Translations under genes and position numbers: made by a program
Shown here: positions 14,904 to 23,428 of the stretch, one piece after another
Position numbering within the stretch: position 1 is the stretch's first letter
How the letters are laid out: the number at the start of each line of letters is the position of its first letter
Notes under the pieces: generated by a model
Seen by the model: only the letters and a program-made list of their open reading frames with translations
What the model was told of the DNA's origin: nothing
The model's database searches: none
Source: an uncultured Collinsella sp.
Lineage (GTDB): Bacteria; Actinomycetota; Coriobacteriia; Coriobacteriales; Coriobacteriaceae
Length of the DNA stretch: 24,001 nt
Reading direction: 5' to 3'
NCBI GenBank assembly: GCA_900758475.1
Contig: CAAERQ010000030.1
Coordinates: 1 to 24,001 of the forward strand

Positions 14904-17900
14904 GCGCCTCACCGCACCCCTGCGCCTTGGCGTTCATGATGAGCATCTGAAGACGGTTCTCCACGTTGGCGAAGCTCACGTCGGGATCGTAGTCGAGCGG
15001 CAGGAACTGCGCCGTGGGATACTGCTCCTTGAGCGCATGGATGAGCCCGCGCCCCACGACATGGTTGGGCAGACACCCGAACGGCTGCAGGATCACGAAG
15101 TTGCGGCAGCCGCGCTTGGCGTGCTCGAGAATCTCCGCCGGAATCAGCACGCCCTCGCCCGCATCGAACGTATGGTGCAGGATCTTATCGCTCGCGCGCA
15201 CGAGCTCGGGCATGCGCGTCGGCGGCTCGTAGAGCGGGCTCGCCGCGCCCAGGCGGTCGCAACGGTCGTGCGCGAGCTCGAACAGGTTGTCCGCCGTGGC
15301 GTACCAGGCCTTTTCGGGCAGCGACAGGTCGACGTGGAACTCGCGCGACTGCGCATGCTTGTAGAAATAGGTCTTGCGGATCACGTCGGTCATGCGCGCC
15401 TCGATGACCTCGAGCCCGTTGTCCTCGAGGTAGCGCTCGATCTCGTGGTTGGCGCCGAGATGGAAATTGAGCAGGTACTCGCCCACGATGAGAACGGTCG
15501 GATGCGGGTTCGAGCGGTCGTACGGAACGGCGTCCATGATCGCAAGCGCGCGTTTGAAGCCCGTCGCCTGGCCTCTCAGCCCGGAGCGCTCCATGCCCTC
15601 GATAACCTCATCGAGCGCGCGGTCGAACGCAGCGTCCGCCGCGCCCTTCTCGAGCTCGTAGGGACGGATGCGCCTAAGCATGGCCTCGAGGGCATCGATC
15701 ATGGGAAGACCGTAGGCGATCTGGATGCTCGGGCCAAGGCCGAGCTTGAAGCCCGGATGCGCATTGTGGGCATCGACGTCGTCGTTGGTGAGCACCGGGA
15801 CATAGTCGTATCCCGCGTCGTCGAGCGCGCGGCGCAGCAGGGGCATGTAGTGCGTCAGGCGGCAGTCGCCGATATACTTGCCAGTCACCACGGCGACGTC
15901 GTGCGGGTCGTACTTACCGCTCTCGAGTGCCGCGAGCGCCTCGCCGATCACGATTTGCGCGGGGAAGCAGATGTCGTTGTGCACATAGCGTTTGCCCAGG
16001 CGGATGGCATCCTCGCGCCCGATATCAAGGGCCTCGGCGCGCACGCCCTGATTGCGCATCGCCGCGGTCATGAGCCTGCAGAACGCATGGGAGGTGTTGG
16101 GGACCAGCGCGATCTTGTCGTGCCGGTCGCGCTTGGTGTACTTGACCTTATACGGGTCGTCGAGCGGATGGACCGCGTGCACCCGGGCGCCCTCGGCACG
16201 CTCCTCCGCGCGACGACGGTTGACCGACTCGATAAACGAACGCACGCGAATGCCCATGGGACCGGCGACGTCGCTCTCATCGAGCTTGATCATCATCGGA
16301 ACCTTGGAGCCCATCTCGCCCATCATGCGCGCGATCTCGTCGGTGAGATACGCATCGTGGCCGCAGCCGAAGCTGCCCATCTGCACGAGCTCGAGCTCGG
16401 GCGTCGATGCGACGATGACCGCGCACGACAGCATGCGCGCATGGTAGTTGTTCACGATGTCGATGCGGCTGTTGGAAAGATCGACGTTGCAGACCCCCGG
16501 CACCGCATCGGGCGTCAGCACGGGGATGCTGCGCTCAGAGAAGAGCTTGGGCAGCCCGTGGTTGACCAGCGGGTCGTTGTGGTACGGGCGCGAAGCGATC
16601 ACCACCGCGTAGCCGCCGTCCTCGTGCACGTTCTCGAGCACCTGCCTGCCGCGCAGCTGCAGCTGGTTCTCAAACGTCTCCTGCGCGCGGTCCGCCTGCT
16701 CGGTCGCCTTGGCAACCAGGTCGGCATCGATATCGAAGGTCTCCTTGCACCACGCCTTGAGCTGGCGGTTTCGGTCGCCCTCGTCGTACCAGTGGAACAG
16801 CGGCGTATCGAACGGAACGCCGAAACGCTCCTCCGGGTTATCGGAATTGCGCATCACGTAGGGGTATCCCTTTACGACGGCGCACATCCACTCGCTGGTA
16901 GAGGCGGTGTTTTCGGTGGGCACCGTCGTGATGACGGGCATGAAGATGCGGTCGACGCCGGCGTCGACGAGATTGCGGATGTGCCCGTGGACGAGCTTGG
17001 CCGGGAAGCACACGGTGTCGGATGTGACGTGCGCCAGACCGCGCTCGTACATCGCCTTGGTGCTGCGTCCCGAGACGCGCACCTTAAAGCCGAGCGTGCT
17101 GAAGAACGTCGACCAGAACGGCATGGTGTCCCAGAACTCGAGCACACGGGGAATGCCGATCGTGACATCGCGCCCCCCGCTGACGGGAACCGTGGGGTAC
17201 GACTCGAACAGCAGCTTCTCGCGGTCGACAAAGAGATTGGGGGCAGCCGCGGTCCGGTCGCGCCCCGTGCCGGGTGCCTGTGCCTCGCAAGCACCCTGCG
17301 GACGCAGCTCCTCCGCCGCGGGAACCTCGCGCACGAGCTCATCCCATGAGATGGCGCCGCCGCGCGGGCAGCGATTGCCCGTGACGTAAAGCGAGCCGTC
17401 GCCAAATGCCACGACCGCGCGTTGGCAACGGTTGTTGCACCGACGGCAGGTAACGCCGCCGAACTCGCGATGCTCGAAGCGCTCCACGGCATCGAGCCCG
17501 ATAAACGACGTGCCGGCGTCGCCCTTGCGGCATTCCTCGCGCGCGAGCAGGGCGATACCGATAGCGCCCATCAGCCCCGGGTGGGGCGCACGCGTGACGG
17601 GTTTGCCCAGATACTGCTCGAATGCGCGCAGCACCGCGTCGTTTCGGAACGTGCCGCCCTGGACGACGACTTTGTCGCCCAGACGGTTGAGATTTGAAAC
17701 GCGAATGACCTTGGTGAACACGTTCTCGATAATCGAACGGCAGAGACCGGCCATGATGTCGCCCGGACCCTTACCGCGCCGCTGCTCGGAAACGACGCTG
17801 CTGTTCATGAACACCGTGCAGCGGCTGCCGAGAACGGCGGGGGCTTTGGACGAAAATGCCTCGGTCGCGATATCCTCAACGGCTATTCCGAGGTTTTTGG

Positions 17901-19326
17901 CAAAACCCTCGAGGAACGAGCCGCAGCCCGCAGAGCACGCCTCGTTGACGACGATATCGGTCAGCACGCCGTGGTTGAGCCAGATGGCCTTCATATCCTG
18001 TCCGCCGATGTCGAGCACGAAGGTCGCATCGGGAACGCATGCGCACGCGGCGCGGGCGTGCGCGACCGTCTCGACCGTATGGTAGTCGGCGTGGAACGCG
18101 CGCGCGAAAAGCTCCTCGCCGTATCCCGTGGTGCCCACGGCATCGATCGCAAGCGTGACTCCCGCTGTCTCCCAGCGGTTCTTCAAGCTGACAAGACCCT
18201 GTTGGGCGACGTCGAGCGGTCTGCCGTTATTAGACGCGTAGAACGAATCGACAAGCTCACCCGCCTCATCGACCAGGGCGAACTTGGTCGTCGTGCTCCC
18301 CGAATCGATACCGAGCGCCACACGCACCGTCTCTCCGGGCGCATACGCATCCGGACCCTTTGCCGGCGTCTCTTTGCCATGGCGTGCCGTAAAATCCGCC
18401 TGCTCGGCAGGTGTGGCAAAAAAGGGCTGGGCAAGACGTCCCTCCCCGCTTGCGGGCGCGACCGTCTCGAGCTTATCCAGCCGGACAAAAGCGTCGGGAA
18501 GGTCGATCGGTTGGGACGATGCGAACATGTCGGTCAGCGACAGGGCGGCACCGCGCGCGACCATGATCTGCGGATCGCGCGGGACGATAACCTGATCGTC
18601 CGATAGATTCAGTTGCTCCCGGAACACGCGGACCAGTGTGGGGTTGTAGGCGAGCGTACCGCCCTCGAAGATTACCGGCGGCTCGATGTCGATACCCTGG
18701 GCCAGACCGCCGATCGTTTGGCGGGCGACCGCGTGAAGCGCCGAAAGCGCCAGGTCGGTGGTAGGAATGCCCTCGTTGAGCAGCGGCTGGATATCGGTCT
18801 TTGCGTACACGCCGCAGCGGCCCGAGACCTCGTGGACGGTCGTTCCCCGGCTTGCGAGCTGCTCGAACTCGCCCGATTCGGTGCCGACCCCCATGAGCTT
18901 TGCCATCTCGTCGATAAATGCACCGGTACCGCCTGCGCACGAGCCGTTCATGCGCATGTCGGCAACCTCGATGTCTCCCTTATCGTTGGTGCGGAAGAAG
19001 ATCATCTTGGCGTCTTGGCCGCCCAGCTCGATGGCGCAGCGCGTCTGCGGATAGAACCTGCTGATCGCGAGCGCGTTGGCGACCACCTCCTGAACGTACG
19101 AGGCGCCCAGCGCGGTCGCGATATCGCGCGCACCCGAGCCGGTCACCGCAACGCGCAGTGACTCATGGGGAAAGCGCTCGGCGAGCTCGCCGAGCATGGC
19201 GCGCACGCTCGCTGTCTGACACGCCCCGTGGCGGCGATATCCCCACCACGCCTCGGTCATATCCTCGTGCATCGCGTAAACTTTGGTCGTCGTCGACCCT
19301 ACGTCCAGTCCTACTAGCAACGCCAT
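14887..19326 (-). CDS. Giant BCR/HAD activase-dehydratase fusion; candidate plasmalogen synthase
   Basis: This 1479-residue protein joins two BcrA/HgdC-type ATPase domains with reductase-like regions. ATPase domain 1 starts GLDVGSTTTK (residue 6) and has NGSCAGGTGAF near 125 and GRCGVY near 168. Domain 2 starts GIDSGSTTTK near 335 and has NEACSAGCGSF near 460 and GSRCTVF near 500. These Cys residues correspond to those holding the bridging [4Fe-4S] cluster in HgdC. A Cys-rich stretch (CRRCNNRC) lies near 630. A DUF2229-like region begins at GIPRVLEFWDTMPFW near 720, and an HgdB-like part runs from about 1075. Fused proteins of this kind are annotated as acyl-CoA dehydratase activase-related. 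Clostridium perfringens PlsA/PlsR, of the same superfamily, make plasmalogens anaerobically by reducing an ester to a vinyl ether. I infer a similar role. A 2-hydroxyacyl-CoA dehydratase is the alternative, but no separate dehydratase subunits are nearby. GGAG precedes ATG 19326. Confidence 0.85.
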   Translation of the reverse strand: MALLVGLDVGSTTTKVYAMHEDMTEAWWGYRRHGACQTASVRAMLGELAERFPHESLRVAVTGSGARDIATALGASYVQEVVANALAISRFYPQTRCAIELGGQDAKMIFFRTNDKGDIEVADMRMNGSCAGGTGAFIDEMAKLMGVGTESGEFEQLASRGTTVHEVSGRCGVYAKTDIQPLLNEGIPTTDLALSALHAVARQTIGGLAQGIDIEPPVIFEGGTLAYNPTLVRVFREQLNLSDDQVIVPRDPQIMVARGAALSLTDMFASSQPIDLPDAFVRLDKLETVAPASGEGRLAQPFFATPAEQADFTARHGKETPAKGPDAYAPGETVRVALGIDSGSTTTKFALVDEAGELVDSFYASNNGRPLDVAQQGLVSLKNRWETAGVTLAIDAVGTTGYGEELFARAFHADYHTVETVAHARAACACVPDATFVLDIGGQDMKAIWLNHGVLTDIVVNEACSAGCGSFLEGFAKNLGIAVEDIATEAFSSKAPAVLGSRCTVFMNSSVVSEQRRGKGPGDIMAGLCRSIIENVFTKVIRVSNLNRLGDKVVVQGGTFRNDAVLRAFEQYLGKPVTRAPHPGLMGAIGIALLAREECRKGDAGTSFIGLDAVERFEHREFGGVTCRRCNNRCQRAVVAFGDGSLYVTGNRCPRGGAISWDELVREVPAAEELRPQGACEAQAPGTGRDRTAAAPNLFVDREKLLFESYPTVPVSGGRDVTIGIPRVLEFWDTMPFWSTFFSTLGFKVRVSGRSTKAMYERGLAHVTSDTVCFPAKLVHGHIRNLVDAGVDRIFMPVITTVPTENTASTSEWMCAVVKGYPYVMRNSDNPEERFGVPFDTPLFHWYDEGDRNRQLKAWCKETFDIDADLVAKATEQADRAQETFENQLQLRGRQVLENVHEDGGYAVVIASRPYHNDPLVNHGLPKLFSERSIPVLTPDAVPGVCNVDLSNSRIDIVNNYHARMLSCAVIVASTPELELVQMGSFGCGHDAYLTDEIARMMGEMGSKVPMMIKLDESDVAGPMGIRVRSFIESVNRRRAEERAEGARVHAVHPLDDPYKVKYTKRDRHDKIALVPNTSHAFCRLMTAAMRNQGVRAEALDIGREDAIRLGKRYVHNDICFPAQIVIGEALAALESGKYDPHDVAVVTGKYIGDCRLTHYMPLLRRALDDAGYDYVPVLTNDDVDAHNAHPGFKLGLGPSIQIAYGLPMIDALEAMLRRIRPYELEKGAADAAFDRALDEVIEGMERSGLRGQATGFKRALAIMDAVPYDRSNPHPTVLIVGEYLLNFHLGANHEIERYLEDNGLEVIEARMTDVIRKTYFYKHAQSREFHVDLSLPEKAWYATADNLFELAHDRCDRLGAASPLYEPPTRMPELVRASDKILHHTFDAGEGVLIPAEILEHAKRGCRNFVILQPFGCLPNHVVGRGLIHALKEQYPTAQFLPLDYDPDVSFANVENRLQMLIMNAKAQGCGEAHGETA

Positions 19327-19375
19327 AATGCTCCGTCTCTCGCATTTTTCCCGCTAGAGATATACCACTCTACGT

Positions 19376-19396
19376 AATACAACAGACTGTTGTATT
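19376..19396 (-). promoter_or_regulatory. Palindromic operator upstream of activase-tetR operon
   Basis: AATACAACA (19376-19384) and TGTTGTATT (19388-19396) are perfect inverted repeats with a 3-bp spacer, 50 bp upstream of the activase start. The size and symmetry fit a TetR-family dimer site. A TATATC hexamer (19357-19362, minus strand) could be the -10 element between it and the gene. A shorter related site, AACA-gat-TGTT, occurs at 19452-19462. Confidence 0.75.
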
Positions 19397-19406
19397 TAAA
19401 CTCCGT

Positions 19407-19441
19407 ATAAAAAGCGGCTGCCGAAACGCTTCAGCAGCCGC
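19407..19441 (-). terminator. Terminator after the DUF2798 gene
   Basis: GCGGCTGC (19414-19421) pairs with GCAGCCGC (19434-19441) across a 12-nt loop. TTTTTATACGG follows on the minus strand. It lies about 165 bp past the DUF2798 stop codon, just before the activase promoter. The DNA between (19442-19607) shows no gene. Confidence 0.75.
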
Positions 19442-19607
19442 CGAATGCACCAACAGATTGTTCTGCGCGCTAGCACGTCGGGCAACGGAGCAGCACGGGC
19501 CCTCCGGTCATGCGCACCGCTCACGCCCGCGATGTCGCCGAGAGAGCTATCCACGCTTAGGGCTCCAACCAAGCAAGTCGCCCGCGCTCAGCAGATCCCT
19601 AAGCGAG

Positions 19608-20156
19608 CTACTCGCACTCAGGAGCCATAGCCTGCTCCAAGAGCTCGGCATGCTCCTCCTCGAAAACCGTCCCCACAGGGAAGGCGCGACGGAAGACGAA
19701 GCGGGAAATCGGACCGGCTACCAAAAGGTTCCACGGCAGCGCCATCACAAAATTATGCGGGATGTTGATCATCCAGATCGCGGGCACGGAATACAGGTTC
19801 GCAAGGATGCCGCCGGGCATGTGCGTCAGACCCTCACAGGCACCGTACAGCGACATGATGATGACCATGGGAACGACCATGCAGGAGCTGACGGCGAGCG
19901 TCATGGCAAGTGGCGAGCTCTTGCCCGGCGTGACCAAGTACTTAAAGGCGAAACCCTTGGCGAGCGGGCTGGCGACGAACCAGTCGCAGCACATGGCAAA
20001 AATGTAGGCAACGGGGAAGCCGAGCCACGCAGTGGCAACGACCTCGCCGTTGATGGCCCCGTGCTGCAGGGCAACGTTGTAGATGCTCATCCAGAGCACC
20101 ATGCAAAAGCACATGATAAAGGTGAACAGCAGGCTCTCTCGTTTGTTGATAGGCAT
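19608..20156 (-). CDS. DUF2798 membrane protein with tandem domains
   Basis: This 182-residue integral membrane protein of unknown function has about four hydrophobic segments. Two halves look alike. Residues 5-75 contain LLFTFIMCFCMVLWMSIYNVAL and a second segment ending FVASPLAKGFAFKYL. Residues 85-160 contain MTLAVSSCMVVPMVIIMSLYGA and a segment ending LLVAGPISRFVFRRAF. Each half fits one DUF2798 unit (two helices with a conserved P near the end), so the protein is a tandem duplication. The tail is acidic. I start it at ATG 20156 (MPINKRES); the ribosome binding site AGAGGA is about 11 nt away, rather far. The frame continues 20 codons upstream without a better site. A terminator-like hairpin lies in its leader. 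Confidence 0.75.
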   Translation of the reverse strand: MPINKRESLLFTFIMCFCMVLWMSIYNVALQHGAINGEVVATAWLGFPVAYIFAMCCDWFVASPLAKGFAFKYLVTPGKSSPLAMTLAVSSCMVVPMVIIMSLYGACEGLTHMPGGILANLYSVPAIWMINIPHNFVMALPWNLLVAGPISRFVFRRAFPVGTVFEEEHAELLEQAMAPECE

Positions 20157-20200
20157 AAAGGGCAGATTCCTCTCTGTGTTGTACCGCGGCGCCACGCAAC

Positions 20201-20250
20201 AAAAACGGGCGGGCAAGATGGAGCTGTTGGAACTTCATCTCGCCCGCCCG
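20201..20250 (-). terminator. Strong hairpin with T run in the DUF2798 leader
   Basis: On the minus strand CGGGCGGGC/GCCCGCCCG (nine pairs) plus AGATG/CATCT (five pairs, after one mismatch) close a 15-nt loop, followed by TTTTTG. It is 220 bp after the thrE stop but only 45 bp before the DUF2798 start. No promoter fits in those 45 bp. It may end thrE transcription or act as an attenuator for the DUF2798 gene. Confidence 0.8.
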
Positions 20251-20287
20251 TGGTACGCGCGTCTGCGACTACTTATGTGGTGGAACC

Positions 20288-20317
20288 AGCCTAGCACGAA
20301 ACGCATGCGCTTCGTAA
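20288..20317 (-). promoter_or_regulatory. Possible promoter with 20-bp palindrome in its spacer
   Basis: On the minus strand TTACGA (20312-20317) and TAGGCT (20288-20293) are 18 bp apart and could drive the DUF2798 gene through the downstream hairpin. The spacer holds a 20-bp palindrome at 20296-20315: ACGAA/TTCGT around CGCATGCG, with one mismatched pair. The hexamers match consensus poorly; the palindrome itself is certain. Confidence 0.35.
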
Positions 20318-20366
20318 GCGTTGAGTTTATGAAGATGCAGGGCACCGATAATCCCCCGACCCCATA

Positions 20367-20433
20367 AGTTGCGGTGGAATACGGACTGTTTTGACCCTTT
20401 AAGCAGCAATTCAGTCCCTATTTCACCGCAACT
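20367..20433. repeat. 67-bp palindromic intergenic repeat
   Basis: Two 22-bp arms (20367-20388 and 20412-20433) are reverse complements at 20 of 22 positions, around a 23-bp centre. The element sits between thrE and the DUF2798 gene and has no coding content. It resembles REP- or MITE-like palindromic units. A second, weaker pairing (GGTGCAA/TTGTACC) flanks its right side near 20439-20467. Confidence 0.65.
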
Positions 20434-20469
20434 CATTTGGTGCAAAGTAACCTGTCCCCCTTGTACCAA

Positions 20470-22038
20470 TTAGCTGGTGTGGCGCCAGCGAGGGTCGGTG
20501 AGCGTACGCGCCACACCCAGCCCAACGGGCAGAAACGCTACGATGAGCACTGCGCGCACAAACCAGCCGAGCATATTGACCGTGTCGAAGGTGCACATGT
20601 AATACATCGAGCGATACAGATACAAGCCCGGCACCATAATGACAATCGAAGGCACCGTGAGGGCGATGCGCGGGTAGGTGAGCTTGACTTCAGCCAAGCT
20701 TGCGAGCAGCCCCGATACCAGCGCGCCGATAAACGCTGCTGCCTCGGGAGGCATTCCCGTGCTGAGGCCCAGGAAGGGAATCATCGTCGGCGCATCGACA
20801 AGGGTCAGACGCAGGGTATTGGACACGGCGCCGATCAACCCAGCTGCCGCGGCCATCTTTACCGGGCTGTTGAACATCACCGAGAAGCCGAATACGCCAA
20901 CGAAGCTCATCACCACGCGCAGGAGCGTAAGGGCAAGCGGCGAAAGGCCCAGTGGGGCAAAGTCGTCCGGCGCCAGGCCAACACACTCGGCAACCATCCA
21001 ACCTACGAGGGTCGCCATCACAATAATCGATACGGCATATGAAAGGCGCTCGATACCGCTTCGCATGTCGAGCTTAGCGATGTCGAGGCCTGCCGTAATG
21101 AGTGGAAAGCCGGGAATCACAAAGAGCATGGCGCCGATATAGCCTTCTTGGTGCGACATTGCCCCCGGTATGACCTGGCCAAGGCCGAGCAATGCCAGCA
21201 GATACGAAACGCAAGCGAGCGCAACGCCGGTCGTCAGCGCGCTGAACTGACCAAGGCCTTGCTTGAGAATATGGGAGCGGGCAAAGTTGCCGACACCCGC
21301 GCCCACGAACGCGCAGGCCATCTCGATAGGGCCGCCGCCGAGCAAAAAAACGAAGGCGCCACAGGCGCAGGCCGCCGCAAGGCCCTGTTGCCAAGGCGCG
21401 TAATCAGGTTTTGAACTCTCAACGGTCTTGAGCATCTCGTGATACTCGTGCACCGTGAAGCGACGACCATAGGTCTCGATTTCCTTGAGGAAACTCTCCA
21501 TCATCCAAATGCGATGGGTATTGACGCCCGTTGTGGGCAAGCTGACGACCTCATTAAAGCAGTGACCATCTTCGATGCAGGTGCACTCAAACGACAGAAG
21601 ACTTAAGTCAACGTGGATGGTGACACCGAGTACGGCGGCAACACGATTCATGGTATCGCGCACGCGCCAGGCACCCGTTCCGCTTGCCAGCATAAGCATG
21701 CCGGTGCGGCAGATGATGGATGATTTATCGGTGAGCGGCGCATCGACGGCAAGCTCATCGCCTGCCGTCACGATCTGGTGCCAGTCAGTTTTCATATGGA
21801 GCGCGCCGGCACGGACACCGTGGTGCATGGGGGCTCTCGAAAGCAGCGAGTCAAGGCGCGAAGGCTGTGGGGGCTCCGTTAATTCGCCCTCGTCCTCGTC
21901 GGGCTCTTCATCGACCAGATCAAATGAGTCAAGCGATGCCGGCTCACGACGATCGATTAGCTCCTCATCCTCATCATCAAAGTAATTGAACTGATCGAGC
22001 ATGTCCTCTTCGATTGCACGCTCGCTCGCGTCGTCCAT
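20470..22038 (-). CDS. Threonine/serine exporter, fused ThrE type
   Basis: This is a 522-residue inner-membrane exporter of the ThrE family, which exports threonine and serine by proton exchange in Corynebacterium. Residues 1-95 are acidic and cytoplasmic. The first half (about 105-330) is the DUF1212 domain: RTGMLMLASGTGAWRVRDTMNRVA, then a soluble Cys/His-containing part and membrane helices from about residue 215. The second half (about 370-510) corresponds to the DUF3815 domain (AAAAGLIGAVSNTLRLTL, AAAFIGALVSGLLASLAE). In some bacteria these halves are separate genes (yjjP, yjjB); here they are fused. About ten membrane segments are visible. GGAG lies 8 nt before ATG 22038. It is monocistronic. 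Serine/threonine specificity is from the family only. Confidence 0.87.
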   Translation of the reverse strand: MDDASERAIEEDMLDQFNYFDDEDEELIDRREPASLDSFDLVDEEPDEDEGELTEPPQPSRLDSLLSRAPMHHGVRAGALHMKTDWHQIVTAGDELAVDAPLTDKSSIICRTGMLMLASGTGAWRVRDTMNRVAAVLGVTIHVDLSLLSFECTCIEDGHCFNEVVSLPTTGVNTHRIWMMESFLKEIETYGRRFTVHEYHEMLKTVESSKPDYAPWQQGLAAACACGAFVFLLGGGPIEMACAFVGAGVGNFARSHILKQGLGQFSALTTGVALACVSYLLALLGLGQVIPGAMSHQEGYIGAMLFVIPGFPLITAGLDIAKLDMRSGIERLSYAVSIIVMATLVGWMVAECVGLAPDDFAPLGLSPLALTLLRVVMSFVGVFGFSVMFNSPVKMAAAAGLIGAVSNTLRLTLVDAPTMIPFLGLSTGMPPEAAAFIGALVSGLLASLAEVKLTYPRIALTVPSIVIMVPGLYLYRSMYYMCTFDTVNMLGWFVRAVLIVAFLPVGLGVARTLTDPRWRHTS

Positions 22039-22219
22039 ATAGACGCTCCCTTCCTACCGACTAACCCCCATCCTAGGCAGCAACGGCTAAAGGAAACATA
22101 AAAGAGACGGCTGTCATGCATGGAAGGCGCAAACCTCCAATGCGTCGGTAGACCCCCAACGACTAGGACTGTCCCCAAGTGCCGGCACAGACGATATGAG
22201 CAGGACATAAAAACATTGA

Positions 22220-22313
22220 GAGCCCCTGCTGCATGAAAGACCGCGGATTAGGCCGACAATGGTGAGTGTCTAATTCAGCCGCGGCGGCCACGCCGCATTC
22301 ATGGAAGGGGCTC
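22220..22313 (+). ncRNA. Candidate IS110 bridge-type RNA, left end
   Basis: The leader just upstream of the transposase can fold into one stepped stem. GAGCCCC (22220-22226) pairs with GGGGCTC (22307-22313). CATGAA (22232-22237) pairs with TTCATG (22298-22303). GCGG (22243-22246) pairs with CCGC (22293-22296). GGC (22251-22253) pairs with GCC (22278-22280), leaving a 24-nt loop starting CGACAATG. The related leader at 23908-24001 keeps the fold with different bases in the two outer stems. IS110 elements are known to encode a guide (bridge) RNA in a non-coding end, which is why I propose this role. The transcript ends are unknown. Confidence 0.55.
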
Positions 22314-22315
22314 CC

Positions 22316-23428
22316 ATGCTCGATACTACCACCTTCGTCGGCCTCGACGTCCACGCCCGCTCGATAAAGGCAGTCTCCCTCGACGTCATGACCGGGGAGG
22401 TGCGCTGCGCGACCTTCGGCTACGACGCCGGCGCCGTCGCGGAGTGGGTCCGTTCCGTGGACCCCAGGGCCAGGTGCGTGTACGAGTCCGGGGTCACGGG
22501 CTTCGACCTGCAGAAGAGGCTTTCCGGCCTGGGGGTCGACTGCGTGGTCGGCGCCGTCTCGAAGATGATCAAGCCCAGCGCGGACAGGCGCAGGAAGAAC
22601 GACCGCAACGACGCCGAGTTCCTCGCCCGCATGCTGTCGGTCGGCAACGTGGTCGAGGTGTGGGTCCCCGACGACGAGTGCGAGGCCGCCCGCGACCTGA
22701 CCAGGGCGCTCGAGGACGCGAGGGACGACCTCTCGCGCTCGAAGCAGCGGCTCTCCAAGTTCCTGCTCAGGCACGGGCTCGCCTTCGACGAGAGGACGCC
22801 CACCGGCCGCAGGAAGGGCAACTGGACCCGGGCGCACTGGTCCTGGATCGAGTCGATAAGGTTCGCGGAGAGGGCCGACAACGACGTGCTCGCCTACTAC
22901 GTCGACGCGGTCAGGCGGGCGGCGGAGGAGAAGGCGAGGCTCGAGGGGCTCGTCGAGGCCGAGGCCCGCAAGCCCAGGTGGAGGAGGAGGGTCGACTCCC
23001 TGCGCTGCCTCAAGGGCGTAGACACCGCGTCCGCCGCCGACCTCGTGTTCGAGGCCGGCGAGTTCTCGAGGTTCAGGAACGCCCGCTCGTTCGCGGCGTG
23101 GGTCGGCCTGACGCCCTCCGAGCACTCCAGCGGGGAGAGCGACCGCAGGGGCGCGATCACCAAGGCTGGCAACAAGCACCTGAGGAAGACGCTGGTCGAG
23201 GCCGCGTGGCACTACCTGACGTGCTCGGGGCGGCCGAAGGGCCTCGCCAAGGGCCAGGCCCCGGACCGGGGCGCCCGGAGGCATGCCGCCAAGGGCGTGC
23301 GGAGGCTGGTCGAGAGGCGGGAGGCGCTGCTCGCGCGCGGGGTCCACGGCAACAAGGCGAACGTGGCCACGGCGCGCGAGCTCGCCTGCTGGGTATGGGC
23401 GGTCGGCCTCATGGCCGAGGAGGCGTAG
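22316..23428 (+). CDS. IS110-family transposase (DEDD)
   Basis: This 370-residue recombinase has the two Pfam-type halves of IS110 enzymes. The RuvC-like N-terminal DEDD domain shows Asp11 (VGLDVHARS), Glu57 (VYESG), and Asp96 and Asp99 (KNDRNDAEFLAR). The C-terminal transposase_20 domain shows LRCLKGVDTASAADLV near 230, FAAWVGLTPSEHSSGES near 260-275 with the candidate catalytic Ser, and GNKHLRKTLVEAAWHYL. All catalytic residues are intact, so it is probably active. ATG 22316 is preferred since GGAAGGGG lies just upstream; the ATG at 22301 would place that site inside the gene. The ribosome binding site is in the 3' arm of the leader stem. Codon use is richer in CTC, AGG and GAG than the neighbours, consistent with transfer. 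Confidence 0.93.
   Translation: MLDTTTFVGLDVHARSIKAVSLDVMTGEVRCATFGYDAGAVAEWVRSVDPRARCVYESGVTGFDLQKRLSGLGVDCVVGAVSKMIKPSADRRRKNDRNDAEFLARMLSVGNVVEVWVPDDECEAARDLTRALEDARDDLSRSKQRLSKFLLRHGLAFDERTPTGRRKGNWTRAHWSWIESIRFAERADNDVLAYYVDAVRRAAEEKARLEGLVEAEARKPRWRRRVDSLRCLKGVDTASAADLVFEAGEFSRFRNARSFAAWVGLTPSEHSSGESDRRGAITKAGNKHLRKTLVEAAWHYLTCSGRPKGLAKGQAPDRGARRHAAKGVRRLVERREALLARGVHGNKANVATARELACWVWAVGLMAEEA

Noticed and set aside
14770..17349. Plus-strand frame of 859 codons opposite the activase gene
   Set aside because: Its His/Arg/Val-rich sequence is the typical antisense shadow of high-GC codons. The minus frame has clear ATPase and Fe-S motifs throughout.
20168..20250. T-box-like GTTGTACCGCG followed by a GC hairpin on the plus strand
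   Set aside because: The plus strand has no T run after the hairpin and no gene downstream. The T run lies on the minus side, so it is a minus-strand terminator.
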